33,135 nucleotides of DNA, from positions 1-33,135 of the forward strand of contig CAJUAA010000043.1 of NCBI GenBank assembly GCA_910584205.1, in the 5' to 3' direction. Made by a program: the position numbers and the translations under genes. The notes beneath the pieces are model-generated. The model had not been told where the DNA came from, searched no databases, and saw nothing but the letters and a program-made list of their open reading frames with translations. Positions 8,633 to 15,105 of this stretch are shown here, in pieces. Numbering within the stretch: position 1 is the stretch's first letter; each line of letters opens with the position of its first letter. Source of the stretch: an uncultured Lachnospiraceae bacterium. Its GTDB lineage: Bacteria; Bacillota; Clostridia; Lachnospirales; Lachnospiraceae.

Positions 8633-9801
8633 GCTTTTAAGATACCGCTTTCTTCAATGGCATGGATCGCCTTTTTGATCTCCTCCGCCGGATAGACAAG
8701 CGCCATGCGGACATAGCCCTCGCCCAGATCTCCGAACGCCGTACCCGGAACCACGATCACGCCTGCCCGCTCCATGAGATCCATGGCAAATTTCTCGCTG
8801 CTCGTATAGTTTTTCGGAATCGGCGCCCACACGAACATGGTCCCCTGCCCGTCCGGCACCTCCCATCCGATCCGGCTTAATCCCCTGCACAGTGTATTGC
8901 ACCGTTCCTCATAGAGCCTGCACTGCTCTTTTACGCTGTCCTGGGGACCGGTCAATGCCGCGATGGCCGCATACTGAACCGGCAGAAACGTCCCGTAGTC
9001 GATCTGGGAACGGACTTTTTTAAATTCTTCGATGATCCGTTCGCTGCCGATGGCAAAGGAAATGCGCATGCCGGTCATGTTATAGGACTTGGACAGGGAA
9101 AAGAACTCGATCCCCACATCCATGGCGCCCGGATAGGACAGGAAAGATTTCCCGGTCTTCCCGCCGTAGACCAGATCCGCATAGGCATTGTCGTGCAGAA
9201 GGATGATCTGATATTTTTCCGCAAATGCGATGGCCCTTTCATAAAACTCATCGTCCGCTACCGAGCAGACCGGGTTCGCCGGATAGGAAATCAGCATGAA
9301 TTTTGCCCGTTTGGCGGTCCCTTCCAGGATATCATCAAAATCCGGGAGGAAATTATTCTCCGGATACAGCGGGTAGGTCACGCACTCCGCTCCGGTAAGC
9401 TCCGGCCCGATACTGAATACCGGATAGCCCGGGTCCGGCGCCAGAAATATGTCTCCCGGATCGCAGAGCGGCAGCGCAATGTGCGCCATACCCTCCTGCG
9501 AGCCGTAGAGGCTCATGATCTGCTCCGGCTTCAGAACTACGCCGAACCGTTTCTGATAGAAGCCCTGCACCGCCTCCAGAAGCTCCGGACGGTCCGTCAG
9601 GGCATACCGGTAGTTTTCTGGTATGCCGCACGCTTTCTGCATGGCCTCCATAATATGTACCGGAGGTTCAAAGTCCGGCGTGCCCACGGAAAAATTATAG
9701 ACGGTCCGCCCCTCCTTCAAAAGCTCTTCTTTTTTCGTATTCAATAAGGAGAAGATCCCCTCTTTGATCCTCTGGGACCTTTTTGAAAATGTCAGTTCCA
9801 T
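8629..9801 (-). CDS. Pyridoxal-phosphate aminotransferase, class I/II
   Basis: This 390-residue fold type I aminotransferase resembles LL-diaminopimelate or alanine-type enzymes. The cofactor lysine is K238 in SLSKSYNMTGMR. N176 in YPANP and D204/Y207 in HDNAYADL contact the cofactor, and R246 and a later arginine in YVRMALVYP should bind phosphate and substrate carboxylate. The substrate is not certain; members of this branch include DapL and several N-succinyl or alanine aminotransferases. It is first in an operon with the YdcF-family gene. Upstream it faces the DUF1292 gene across a region with a palindrome at 9861-9876. Confidence 0.88.
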   Translation of the reverse strand: MELTFSKRSQRIKEGIFSLLNTKKEELLKEGRTVYNFSVGTPDFEPPVHIMEAMQKACGIPENYRYALTDRPELLEAVQGFYQKRFGVVLKPEQIMSLYGSQEGMAHIALPLCDPGDIFLAPDPGYPVFSIGPELTGAECVTYPLYPENNFLPDFDDILEGTAKRAKFMLISYPANPVCSVADDEFYERAIAFAEKYQIILLHDNAYADLVYGGKTGKSFLSYPGAMDVGIEFFSLSKSYNMTGMRISFAIGSERIIEEFKKVRSQIDYGTFLPVQYAAIAALTGPQDSVKEQCRLYEERCNTLCRGLSRIGWEVPDGQGTMFVWAPIPKNYTSSEKFAMDLMERAGVIVVPGTAFGDLGEGYVRMALVYPAEEIKKAIHAIEESGILKA

Positions 9802-9830
9802 TTTTATATTATGCTCCTTTCAAATGGTAC

Positions 9831-9859
9831 TTGCAAATAAACCCGTATTCTGTTACATT
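9831..9859 (+). promoter_or_regulatory. Candidate promoter of the DUF1292 gene
   Basis: TTGCAA (9831-9836) and TACATT (9854-9859) are spaced by 17 bases with an extended TGT. Confidence 0.6.
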
Positions 9860-9860
9860 A

Positions 9861-9876
9861 TCAGTAGAACTACTGA
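9861..9876. promoter_or_regulatory. Palindromic candidate operator
   Basis: TCAGTAG-AA-CTACTGA is a perfect seven-base inverted repeat. It lies immediately after the -10 of the plus-strand promoter and between two divergent genes, where a dimeric regulator could control one or both. It could also be a small RNA hairpin at the transcript start. Confidence 0.4.
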
Positions 9877-9908
9877 CAAACTACGATGAAGAAATGTGAG
9901 GTTTACAA

Positions 9909-10259
9909 ATGTCCAATACATGTGATGAGACCAAATGCAACGGCGACTGCGCCTCCTGCGGCGGCGACGGCGTGACCGTTACCCTGACCCTGGACGATGA
10001 TTCCACCATCGAATGCGGAATCGTCGGCATTTTTGACGCGGACAACCGGGAATACATTGCCCTTCTTCCGCTGGATGAAAACGGACAGAATTCCGACGGA
10101 GAGGTCTATCTGTACCGTTACAAAGTGGATGCTTCCGGCAGCCCGCAGCTTGAGAACATCGAGAGCGACGAAGAATACGAAGCCGCTTCTGATGCCTTCG
10201 ACGAGCTTCTGGATTCCATGGAATACGATGAGCTGGTCTCTGAAAACGATCTGAATTAA
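9909..10259 (+). CDS. DUF1292 domain protein with N-terminal cysteine cluster
   Basis: This 116-residue, very acidic protein has a DUF1292 core (VTVTLTLDDDSTIECGIVGIF..YIALLPLD..YLYRY) from about residue 22 to 80 and an acidic helical tail. The function of DUF1292 is unknown; it is widespread in Bacillota. In front of the domain sits a cysteine-rich segment with C5, C10, C14 and C17, spaced like a small metal site. GTGAGG before the ATG is a modest ribosome binding site. It is a single-gene unit with its own promoter and a clear terminator. Confidence 0.88.
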   Translation: MSNTCDETKCNGDCASCGGDGVTVTLTLDDDSTIECGIVGIFDADNREYIALLPLDENGQNSDGEVYLYRYKVDASGSPQLENIESDEEYEAASDAFDELLDSMEYDELVSENDLN

Positions 10260-10277
10260 ATGTGAACAGGCAGCGGG

Positions 10278-10312
10278 CCGGACGGATATGCAGCATCCGT
10301 CCGGTCTGTTTT
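10278..10312 (+). terminator. Terminator of the DUF1292 gene
   Basis: CCGGACGGAT (10278-10287) pairs with ATCCGTCCGG (10295-10304) around a seven-base loop, followed by TCTGTTTT. Confidence 0.9.
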
Positions 10313-10326
10313 ATGCCCGGAAACGG

Positions 10327-11091
10327 TCACTGATTCTTTTCATAAATGATCTTCAGCCCTTTTAACAGCAGCTCGTCATCCAGCAGGATCTCATGCCTGC
10401 AGTGGGGAATCAGCGCTCTGGCCAGCCCGCCGGTGGCCACAATCGTCAGCTTCTGCCCCATCTCCTCCTCCATCCGGTCCAGCATCCCGTCAAGAAGCGC
10501 CGCGTTTCCGTAAAAGACGCCGCTCTTCATACAGTCCACCGTATTTTTCCCGATCAGTCTGGCCGGAGGCTCGATGCTGATCTTCGGGAGCTGCGCGGTC
10601 CTTGCAGTCAGCGTGTCCGCCGAGATACGCGCGCCCGGTATGATGGCGCCGCCGATATAATTCTTTTTCTCATCCACGATACAGATCGTCGTGGCAGTCC
10701 CCATATCAATGATCGCCGCCGGAACCGGGTATTCATGGATGACCGCCACCGCATTGACGATCCGGTCGCTTCCCACCTGTCTGGGATCGTCCATCAGGAT
10801 GTTGAGACCGGTCTTCACGCCCGGCCCGATGACGATGACATCGTGGGTGATGATTTTCTCCATGGAACGCCTGACGGTGTTCGTCACCGGAGGAACCACC
10901 GACGAGATGATGCCGCCGTCCAGATCTTTGATCTGGATGTCATGCAGCTCCAGAATGTTCTTGAAGCTGATGGCGTACTCCAGCTCCGTTCTCGTGGATA
11001 CCGTGGACAGGCGCTCCACAAAACAGACCTTTTCCCCGTCGATGCATCCCACTACAATGTTCGTGTTGCCGATATCAACTGCCAGTATCAT
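10327..11091 (-). CDS. coaX: Type III pantothenate kinase
   Basis: This 254-residue enzyme phosphorylates pantothenate in the first step of coenzyme A synthesis. It has the ASKHA fold with DIGNTN (6-11), GPGVKTGL (89-96), an aspartate in QVGSDR (D109) and the second phosphate loop DMGTATT (129-135). Length and motif spacing are typical of CoaX, which needs a monovalent cation and is not inhibited by CoA. The start has GAGGGAAGAAAG before it. It is divergent from coaBC, and coaE also lies in the window. The gap to coaBC holds a gene remnant (11102-11197). Confidence 0.96.
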   Translation of the reverse strand: MILAVDIGNTNIVVGCIDGEKVCFVERLSTVSTRTELEYAISFKNILELHDIQIKDLDGGIISSVVPPVTNTVRRSMEKIITHDVIVIGPGVKTGLNILMDDPRQVGSDRIVNAVAVIHEYPVPAAIIDMGTATTICIVDEKKNYIGGAIIPGARISADTLTARTAQLPKISIEPPARLIGKNTVDCMKSGVFYGNAALLDGMLDRMEEEMGQKLTIVATGGLARALIPHCRHEILLDDELLLKGLKIIYEKNQ

Positions 11092-11101
11092 CTTTCTTCC
11101 C

Positions 11102-11197
11102 TCATTTCCTGTATTTTTCTATATGGCACTCGTGTTTCTTCGTTTTCCTGCTGTAACTGATCCCGACCAGCAGCAGGTCCTCCAGATAAGATTCCAG
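11102..11197 (-). pseudogene. C-terminal remnant of an AAA/PD-(D/E)XK (DUF1703-type) protein
   Basis: Thirty-one codons between an in-frame TGA (11198-11200) and a TGA at 11102-11104 read like a protein tail, including LLLVGISYSRKTKKHEC and then IEKYRK. This pattern (LVGIxYxxKxKxHxC.IE) is remembered from the ends of AAA-ATPase-like/PDDEXK proteins, the same broad class as the genes at 94-1204 and 30956-32656 but a different subgroup. There is no start codon or ribosome binding site, and it lies in the 5' leader region of coaX. A chance match is possible. Confidence 0.45.
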
Positions 11198-11257
11198 TCA
11201 CAGGTCTGTCTTATCATACCATGTTTTTTCTGCAAAAAAAAGCCTTCCGCTTTACTT

Positions 11258-11285
11258 TTGCGAAAGCTTGTGCCATATTTATATT
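11258..11285 (+). promoter_or_regulatory. Candidate coaBC promoter
   Basis: TTGCGA (11258-11263) and TATATT (11280-11285) are spaced by 16 bases. The -35 lies in one arm of an AT-rich hairpin (GCAAAA 11232-11237 with TTTTGC 11256-11261, and AAAGC 11239-11243 with GCTTT 11249-11253) that could be an operator or an old terminator. Confidence 0.4.
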
Positions 11286-11334
11286 GATGCCGGATCACGC
11301 AGGCATTTTCCAATATTCGACGGAGGACAACCAT

Positions 11335-12531
11335 ATGTTAAAAAACAGACACGTACTATTGGGCGTAACCGGCAGCATCGCCGCCTACAAGGCCGCATCC
11401 CTCGCCAGCGCCCTGAAGAAGCTGCGCTGCGACGTGCAGGTCATCATGACCGAAAACGCGGCGCAGTTTATCAATCCCATTACTTTTGAGACGCTGACTG
11501 GGAAAAAATGCCTGACGGACACCTTCGACCGGAATTTTTCCTTCGAAGTGGAGCACATCTCCGCGGCAAAACAGGCTGATCTGGCGCTCATCGCACCGGC
11601 GTCCGCCAACGTCATCGGAAAGCTCGCCCACGGCATCGCCGACGACATGCTGACCACGACGCTGATGGCGTGCACCTGCCCGAAGTTCATCTCTCCTGCC
11701 ATGAACACCGCCATGTATCAGAATCCCATTCTGCAGGACAATCTGCAGCGGTTAAAAGCATACGGCTACGCCGTCATCGAGCCGGCAACCGGCCGTCTGG
11801 CATGCGGAGATACCGGAGCCGGCAAGATGCCGGAACCGGAGGAGCTGCTTTCTTACATTTTAAAAGAAATCGCATATGAAAAGGACCTGTCCGGCAGGAA
11901 GATTCTCGTCACCGCCGGCCCCACCCAGGAGGCCATCGATCCGGTCCGGGTCATTACCAATCATTCCACCGGTAAGATGGGCTACGCCGTCGCCCGCGCC
12001 GCCATGCTGCGGGGAGCGGAGGTAACGCTGGTGTCAGGGCCTGTCAATCTGGCTCCGCCGCCTTTTGTAAAGGTGGTTCCGGTCCGGTCCGCCGAAGACA
12101 TGTTCCAGGCAGTCACCGCAGCGGCGGATCCTCAGGACGCCATCATAAAGGCCGCCGCCGTGGCAGACTATACGCCGGCTGCCGTCAGTGAGGAAAAGGT
12201 CAAGAAACAGGACGGGGACATGAGCATCCCCCTGAAGCGCACCAGAGACATTCTGAAATACCTGGGCGAACACAAACGGGAAGGACAGTTCCTCTGCGGA
12301 TTTTCCATGGAAACGGAAAACATGCTTCAGAATTCCCGGGAAAAGCTGATCCGTAAACATGTGGACATGATCGTCGCCAACAACCTGAAAGTCTCAGGCG
12401 CGGGCTTTGGCACCGACACCAACGTGGTCACGCTGATTACCGCAGACTCCATACAGGAACTGCCGATCATGAACAAGGAGGAAGTGGCGCATGCGATCCT
12501 GGACCGGATCTTCCCGCATCCAGACGACTGA
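11335..12531 (+). CDS. coaBC: Bifunctional phosphopantothenoylcysteine decarboxylase/phosphopantothenate-cysteine ligase
   Basis: This 398-residue fusion catalyses steps two and three of CoA synthesis. The flavin decarboxylase CoaC occupies about residues 1-180, with the active histidine H74 in EVEHIS, PASANV (88-93), PAMNTAM (121-127) and C157 in the ACGDTGAG flap. The ligase CoaB follows, with LVTAGPT (191-197), NHSTGKMG (209-216) and AAAVADYTP. The frame is open from 11221, but the start at 11335 is chosen for GGAGG at 11322-11326 and the family N-terminus MLKNRHVLLGVTGSIAAYKA. It is divergent from coaX and ends 30 bases before the RNA locus on the other strand. Confidence 0.97.
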   Translation: MLKNRHVLLGVTGSIAAYKAASLASALKKLRCDVQVIMTENAAQFINPITFETLTGKKCLTDTFDRNFSFEVEHISAAKQADLALIAPASANVIGKLAHGIADDMLTTTLMACTCPKFISPAMNTAMYQNPILQDNLQRLKAYGYAVIEPATGRLACGDTGAGKMPEPEELLSYILKEIAYEKDLSGRKILVTAGPTQEAIDPVRVITNHSTGKMGYAVARAAMLRGAEVTLVSGPVNLAPPPFVKVVPVRSAEDMFQAVTAAADPQDAIIKAAAVADYTPAAVSEEKVKKQDGDMSIPLKRTRDILKYLGEHKREGQFLCGFSMETENMLQNSREKLIRKHVDMIVANNLKVSGAGFGTDTNVVTLITADSIQELPIMNKEEVAHAILDRIFPHPDD

Positions 12532-12560
12532 TCTGCCACTGCTTTCAACATAAAAGCCAT

Positions 12561-12653
12561 AAAAACCCCCGGGGAAGCCGATACTCCAAAAAGCCAGTTT
12601 CAAGAAGGGAGTCGAACCCTTTTACAGAAGGATGAGTATCGATAGCCCGGGGG
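12561..12653 (-). ncRNA. Second Y RNA-like structured RNA (reduced, T-arm only), with 3' T-run
   Basis: The minus-strand transcript folds with a closing stem CCCCCGGG (12646-12653) to CCCGGGGG (12566-12573). An internal loop follows (5' CTAT 12642-12645, 3' GCTTC 12574-12578), then a perfect eight-pair helix CGATACTC (12634-12641) to GAGTATCG (12579-12586). Inside are ATCCTTCTGT (12624-12633) and a tRNA-like T arm AAGGG-TTCGACT-CCCTT (12605-12621). No D arm or acceptor hairpin is present. The closing stem is followed by TTTTT (12561-12565), so it doubles as the transcript end. The loops CTAT, GCTTY and ATCCTTCTGT are shared with the upstream RNA while every helix differs, which indicates conserved structure. 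It has no promoter of its own, so it probably shares the one at 12842-12870. Confidence 0.72.
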
Positions 12654-12686
12654 AGGGGTATGGCGGACGAAAACGCCCGCCCCTTG

Positions 12687-12834
12687 ATTTCCGGAAAGCG
12701 GAGAGTCTTTATCGGTGCTCTACCCATCTGAGCTACATCCTTCGGGATATACCCGAACGGATGGCCGGACTCGAACCGGCGACACCCAATCCCAGGATTA
12801 TGACAGAAGGATGACTCTCCATAGCCGGATATTT
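12687..12834 (-). ncRNA. Y RNA-like structured RNA: circularly permuted tRNA mimic (YrlA type)
   Basis: Read 5' to 3' on the minus strand: ATATCCGG (12825-12832) pairs with CCGGAAAT (12687-12694), one mismatch; an internal loop CTAT/GCTTT; a perfect helix GGAGAGTC (12813-12820) to GACTCTCC (12700-12707); ATCCTTCTGT (12803-12812). Then come tRNA parts in permuted order: ATTGG (12786-12790), a five-base variable loop, T arm GCCGG-TTCGAGT-CCGGC (12764-12780), acceptor strand CATCC joined through a hairpin (TTCGGG-TATAT-CCCGAA, 12741-12757) to its partner GGATG (12736-12740), TA, D arm GCTC-AGATGGGTA-GAGC (12717-12733), and CCGAT (12711-12715), which pairs with ATTGG. T and D loops carry the canonical bases for the elbow contact. 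There is no anticodon loop and no free acceptor end, so it cannot be a tRNA. This is the layout of bacterial Y RNAs. A GGCGGACG-type hairpin (12662-12681) separates it from the second RNA. Confidence 0.8.
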
Positions 12835-12841
12835 ATTTTTC

Positions 12842-12870
12842 ATTATAAGGATGGCTGCGCAGGCTGTCAA
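12842..12870 (-). promoter_or_regulatory. Consensus sigma-A promoter of the structured RNAs
   Basis: On the minus strand, TTGACA (12865-12870) and TATAAT (12842-12847) are spaced by exactly 17 bases, a full consensus promoter. The -35 begins on the base after the TAA of the TerD gene. The predicted start near 12834 coincides with the first base pairs of the first RNA, which supports independent, strong transcription. Confidence 0.85.
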
Positions 12871-15099
12871 TTACATATATTCCGCAAGCAGAATCTCCGT
12901 ATCGAAAGGAGTAATTCCCTCCTCCACGTCAAAAACCATATCTGCCTCTTCCTTTGAACCGCACAGTTCTCCCCTTCCTGCAACATGCAGTTTCAGAAGA
13001 TCATACAGGCTGGTCCGGCGCATGTTTACCATGGCGCAGCACGCCAGCGCCACGCCGGACAGATTGGATTCCAGATTGTTTCCGCCCAGATGCCGGCGGC
13101 AGGCGGACAGATTCAGGCTGATATCGCACCAGACCATCTGCCTGGATGCACAGTCCAGGATCATGGGAATCGTCACATTGGATTCCTGAACCAGATCCAT
13201 CCGCTGCCGGACCGTCCGGGGTTCAAAGATCTCCCCGCTTTTCACGTCTTCCCGCTCCATATAACCGAAGGAAGCGTTGGGCAGACTAAAAAAACACTGT
13301 CTTGTATAGCTGTATACCTGATAGACCACATAACGTCCGCCGTACTGCAGGACGCTGTCCAGGTCCACATCCAGAAATTCGCACACGCCCGCGCCGTCTG
13401 CCGGGCCGCCGTCCACGATGTCTCCGGAATGACACGCACGATACCGGTCAGACTTGAGGTTCGTGTAGGACACATGTTCCAGATAGTTCCAGTTTTTGTC
13501 AAAGACGGCCGCCGACAGATCCAGATCTACCCGGCCTTCGTTCTCCGTATTGGTCCACCAGACAAACCCGCGCACGGCCTTTGCCTGTCTGTCCAGCCGG
13601 AGACGGGAGCCGCGCACCAGCGTTCTGGCCGCTTTGGATGCCGACCGCATGGCAAAGGGCACCCTGTAATCTTTCAGTTCTTCCGCCAGCCACACCTTTC
13701 CCATGGGCGCAAGCTGCGCAAACCGCCGGATCAGCGCCTGCTCACAGACAGTCACTGCACGGGCGCATATTTCCTCCTCCACCTGGCCGGCTGCCGGTTC
13801 GATCCTCCTGGCCTCCGCAAATTTCCCTTTGGGGAAATAACAGCGCAGGCTCTGATGGGTCCGGTACTGAAAATGGGTCCGCACCTGCAGAAGGACCGGC
13901 GTCGACACCTGATCCGCCGTCTCTTCAAACGCCTCCAGTACCTCCTTTTGAAACTGCAGCCTTTGAAGCCGCGTGTCCAGCCAGCGGGGCTGCGCGGGCA
14001 CTCCTGCACCGGCGCGTTCCGTCCCGAGCGGGCATTCCGGCGGCTGTGCGGGCACTTCCGCCCGGAGCAGCCGGTCCAGACGTCTCGCCAGCTCGCCCGG
14101 CCGTTCCTTCAGAAGCTTCAGGGCCGCTCTCACATCCCGTCTTTGGAACGCCGCTTCCACCCTTCCTGCAAAATGTCCCACCGGACGGCCCGCGCGGATC
14201 TTCTCAAATCCATGCCTGACCCGCGCATACCGCTCCGCCCGGTACTCTCCCGGATGCAGCCGCTCTCCCAGCCGCTTCCACACCTCTTTTCTCTGCTGCA
14301 TCGCCTCCAGAAGCCCGCTGCATTCCGCCAGAAGCTCCATGAGGAGCTTACGTTCCTTTCTGGAAAAGCTCCGGAACCGCACGTTTTTCCTCAGGCTGAT
14401 GTCCCCGTCCGACAGCGCCGCCGCCAGACGCAGCACATCCGTCCCGGTCCGGAAATAATTCTGCAGCGCCGACGCCTCCGCCAATGCGCTGTACCGGATT
14501 AAGCACGCGCCGATATGCGCCGCATTTTCCTTATACGGAATCGTCTCCGGAAGCTCCCGGACCACCTCCGGCATATGGGTAAAAAACCATTGTATATCCT
14601 GAAGGTCCTGTCCGGACAAAGACCCGTTGGCGGACGCCAGATCCCGAAAGACCTGCAGAAGCTCTTCTCTCGTTCCCGGCGACAGCACCGCCGCCCTGCT
14701 CTCATCGAACAGCGGCAGCCGTTCCCTCTTCTGTATGGACGGATACAGCCTGCCTCCGCTCCAGTAATGCACCAGCGCGTTCCAGTACAGCTCTCCGTCG
14801 CTTTTTTCCATGACCTCCTCCGGAAAATTGGGGTACATGGGATGATACTCCCGATCCGCCCCCAGCCGTTCCTTCAAAAGCCCTGTCAGCTCCAGATAAC
14901 AGGTATCCGCCGCCTGCTCCTCCATACCGGACAATTGTTCAAACAAGTCCTGTGAGAAGACAAATCCAAGTCCTTCCATGTTTTTCATCATGGTCAGCAC
15001 ACGGAATCTCCGGCGTTCCTCCGATGCGGCGTTTTCCGGCGCCGCCTGCCCTTCCACATATACATGATTTTTTCTTCTCAGCAGGATTTCATTGACCAT
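12871..15099 (-). CDS. Helical N-terminal domain plus TerD-like domain protein, RtcB-associated
   Basis: This 742-residue protein has no membrane segment. Residues 1 to about 470 look all-helical, with a FRTGTDVLRLAAALSDGDISL segment (216-236), WKRLGERLHPGEY (274-286) and RPGELARRLDRLL. Residues about 495-665 match the TerD/calcium-binding stress-protein fold (VDLDLSAAVFDKNWN, YTNLKSDR, HSGDIVDGGPADGAG, EFLDVDLDSV). Bacterial proteins of this helical-TerD type are known beside rtcB. The helical part could be a HEAT- or TROVE-like ring that binds RNA; that is inference. The gene starts 6 bases after the rtcB stop, with AAAGGA overlapping the rtcB end, so the two are coupled. Directly downstream lie two Y RNA-like RNAs. 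A tellurite-resistance role for the TerD part is not implied here. Confidence 0.8.
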   Translation of the reverse strand: MVNEILLRRKNHVYVEGQAAPENAASEERRRFRVLTMMKNMEGLGFVFSQDLFEQLSGMEEQAADTCYLELTGLLKERLGADREYHPMYPNFPEEVMEKSDGELYWNALVHYWSGGRLYPSIQKRERLPLFDESRAAVLSPGTREELLQVFRDLASANGSLSGQDLQDIQWFFTHMPEVVRELPETIPYKENAAHIGACLIRYSALAEASALQNYFRTGTDVLRLAAALSDGDISLRKNVRFRSFSRKERKLLMELLAECSGLLEAMQQRKEVWKRLGERLHPGEYRAERYARVRHGFEKIRAGRPVGHFAGRVEAAFQRRDVRAALKLLKERPGELARRLDRLLRAEVPAQPPECPLGTERAGAGVPAQPRWLDTRLQRLQFQKEVLEAFEETADQVSTPVLLQVRTHFQYRTHQSLRCYFPKGKFAEARRIEPAAGQVEEEICARAVTVCEQALIRRFAQLAPMGKVWLAEELKDYRVPFAMRSASKAARTLVRGSRLRLDRQAKAVRGFVWWTNTENEGRVDLDLSAAVFDKNWNYLEHVSYTNLKSDRYRACHSGDIVDGGPADGAGVCEFLDVDLDSVLQYGGRYVVYQVYSYTRQCFFSLPNASFGYMEREDVKSGEIFEPRTVRQRMDLVQESNVTIPMILDCASRQMVWCDISLNLSACRRHLGGNNLESNLSGVALACCAMVNMRRTSLYDLLKLHVAGRGELCGSKEEADMVFDVEEGITPFDTEILLAEYM

Positions 15100-15105
15100 A
15101 ACGCT

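Noticed and set aside
12698..12834. An ordinary tRNA or tRNA pseudogene
   Set aside because: T arm precedes D arm, the acceptor strands are joined by a closed hairpin, there is no anticodon loop, and the RNA ends pair with each other. A split or decayed normal tRNA would keep the usual order.
12561..12834. A tmRNA or permuted tmRNA
   Set aside because: No tag reading frame, no pseudoknot-rich region and no free acceptor end with CCA are seen; the segment is too short.
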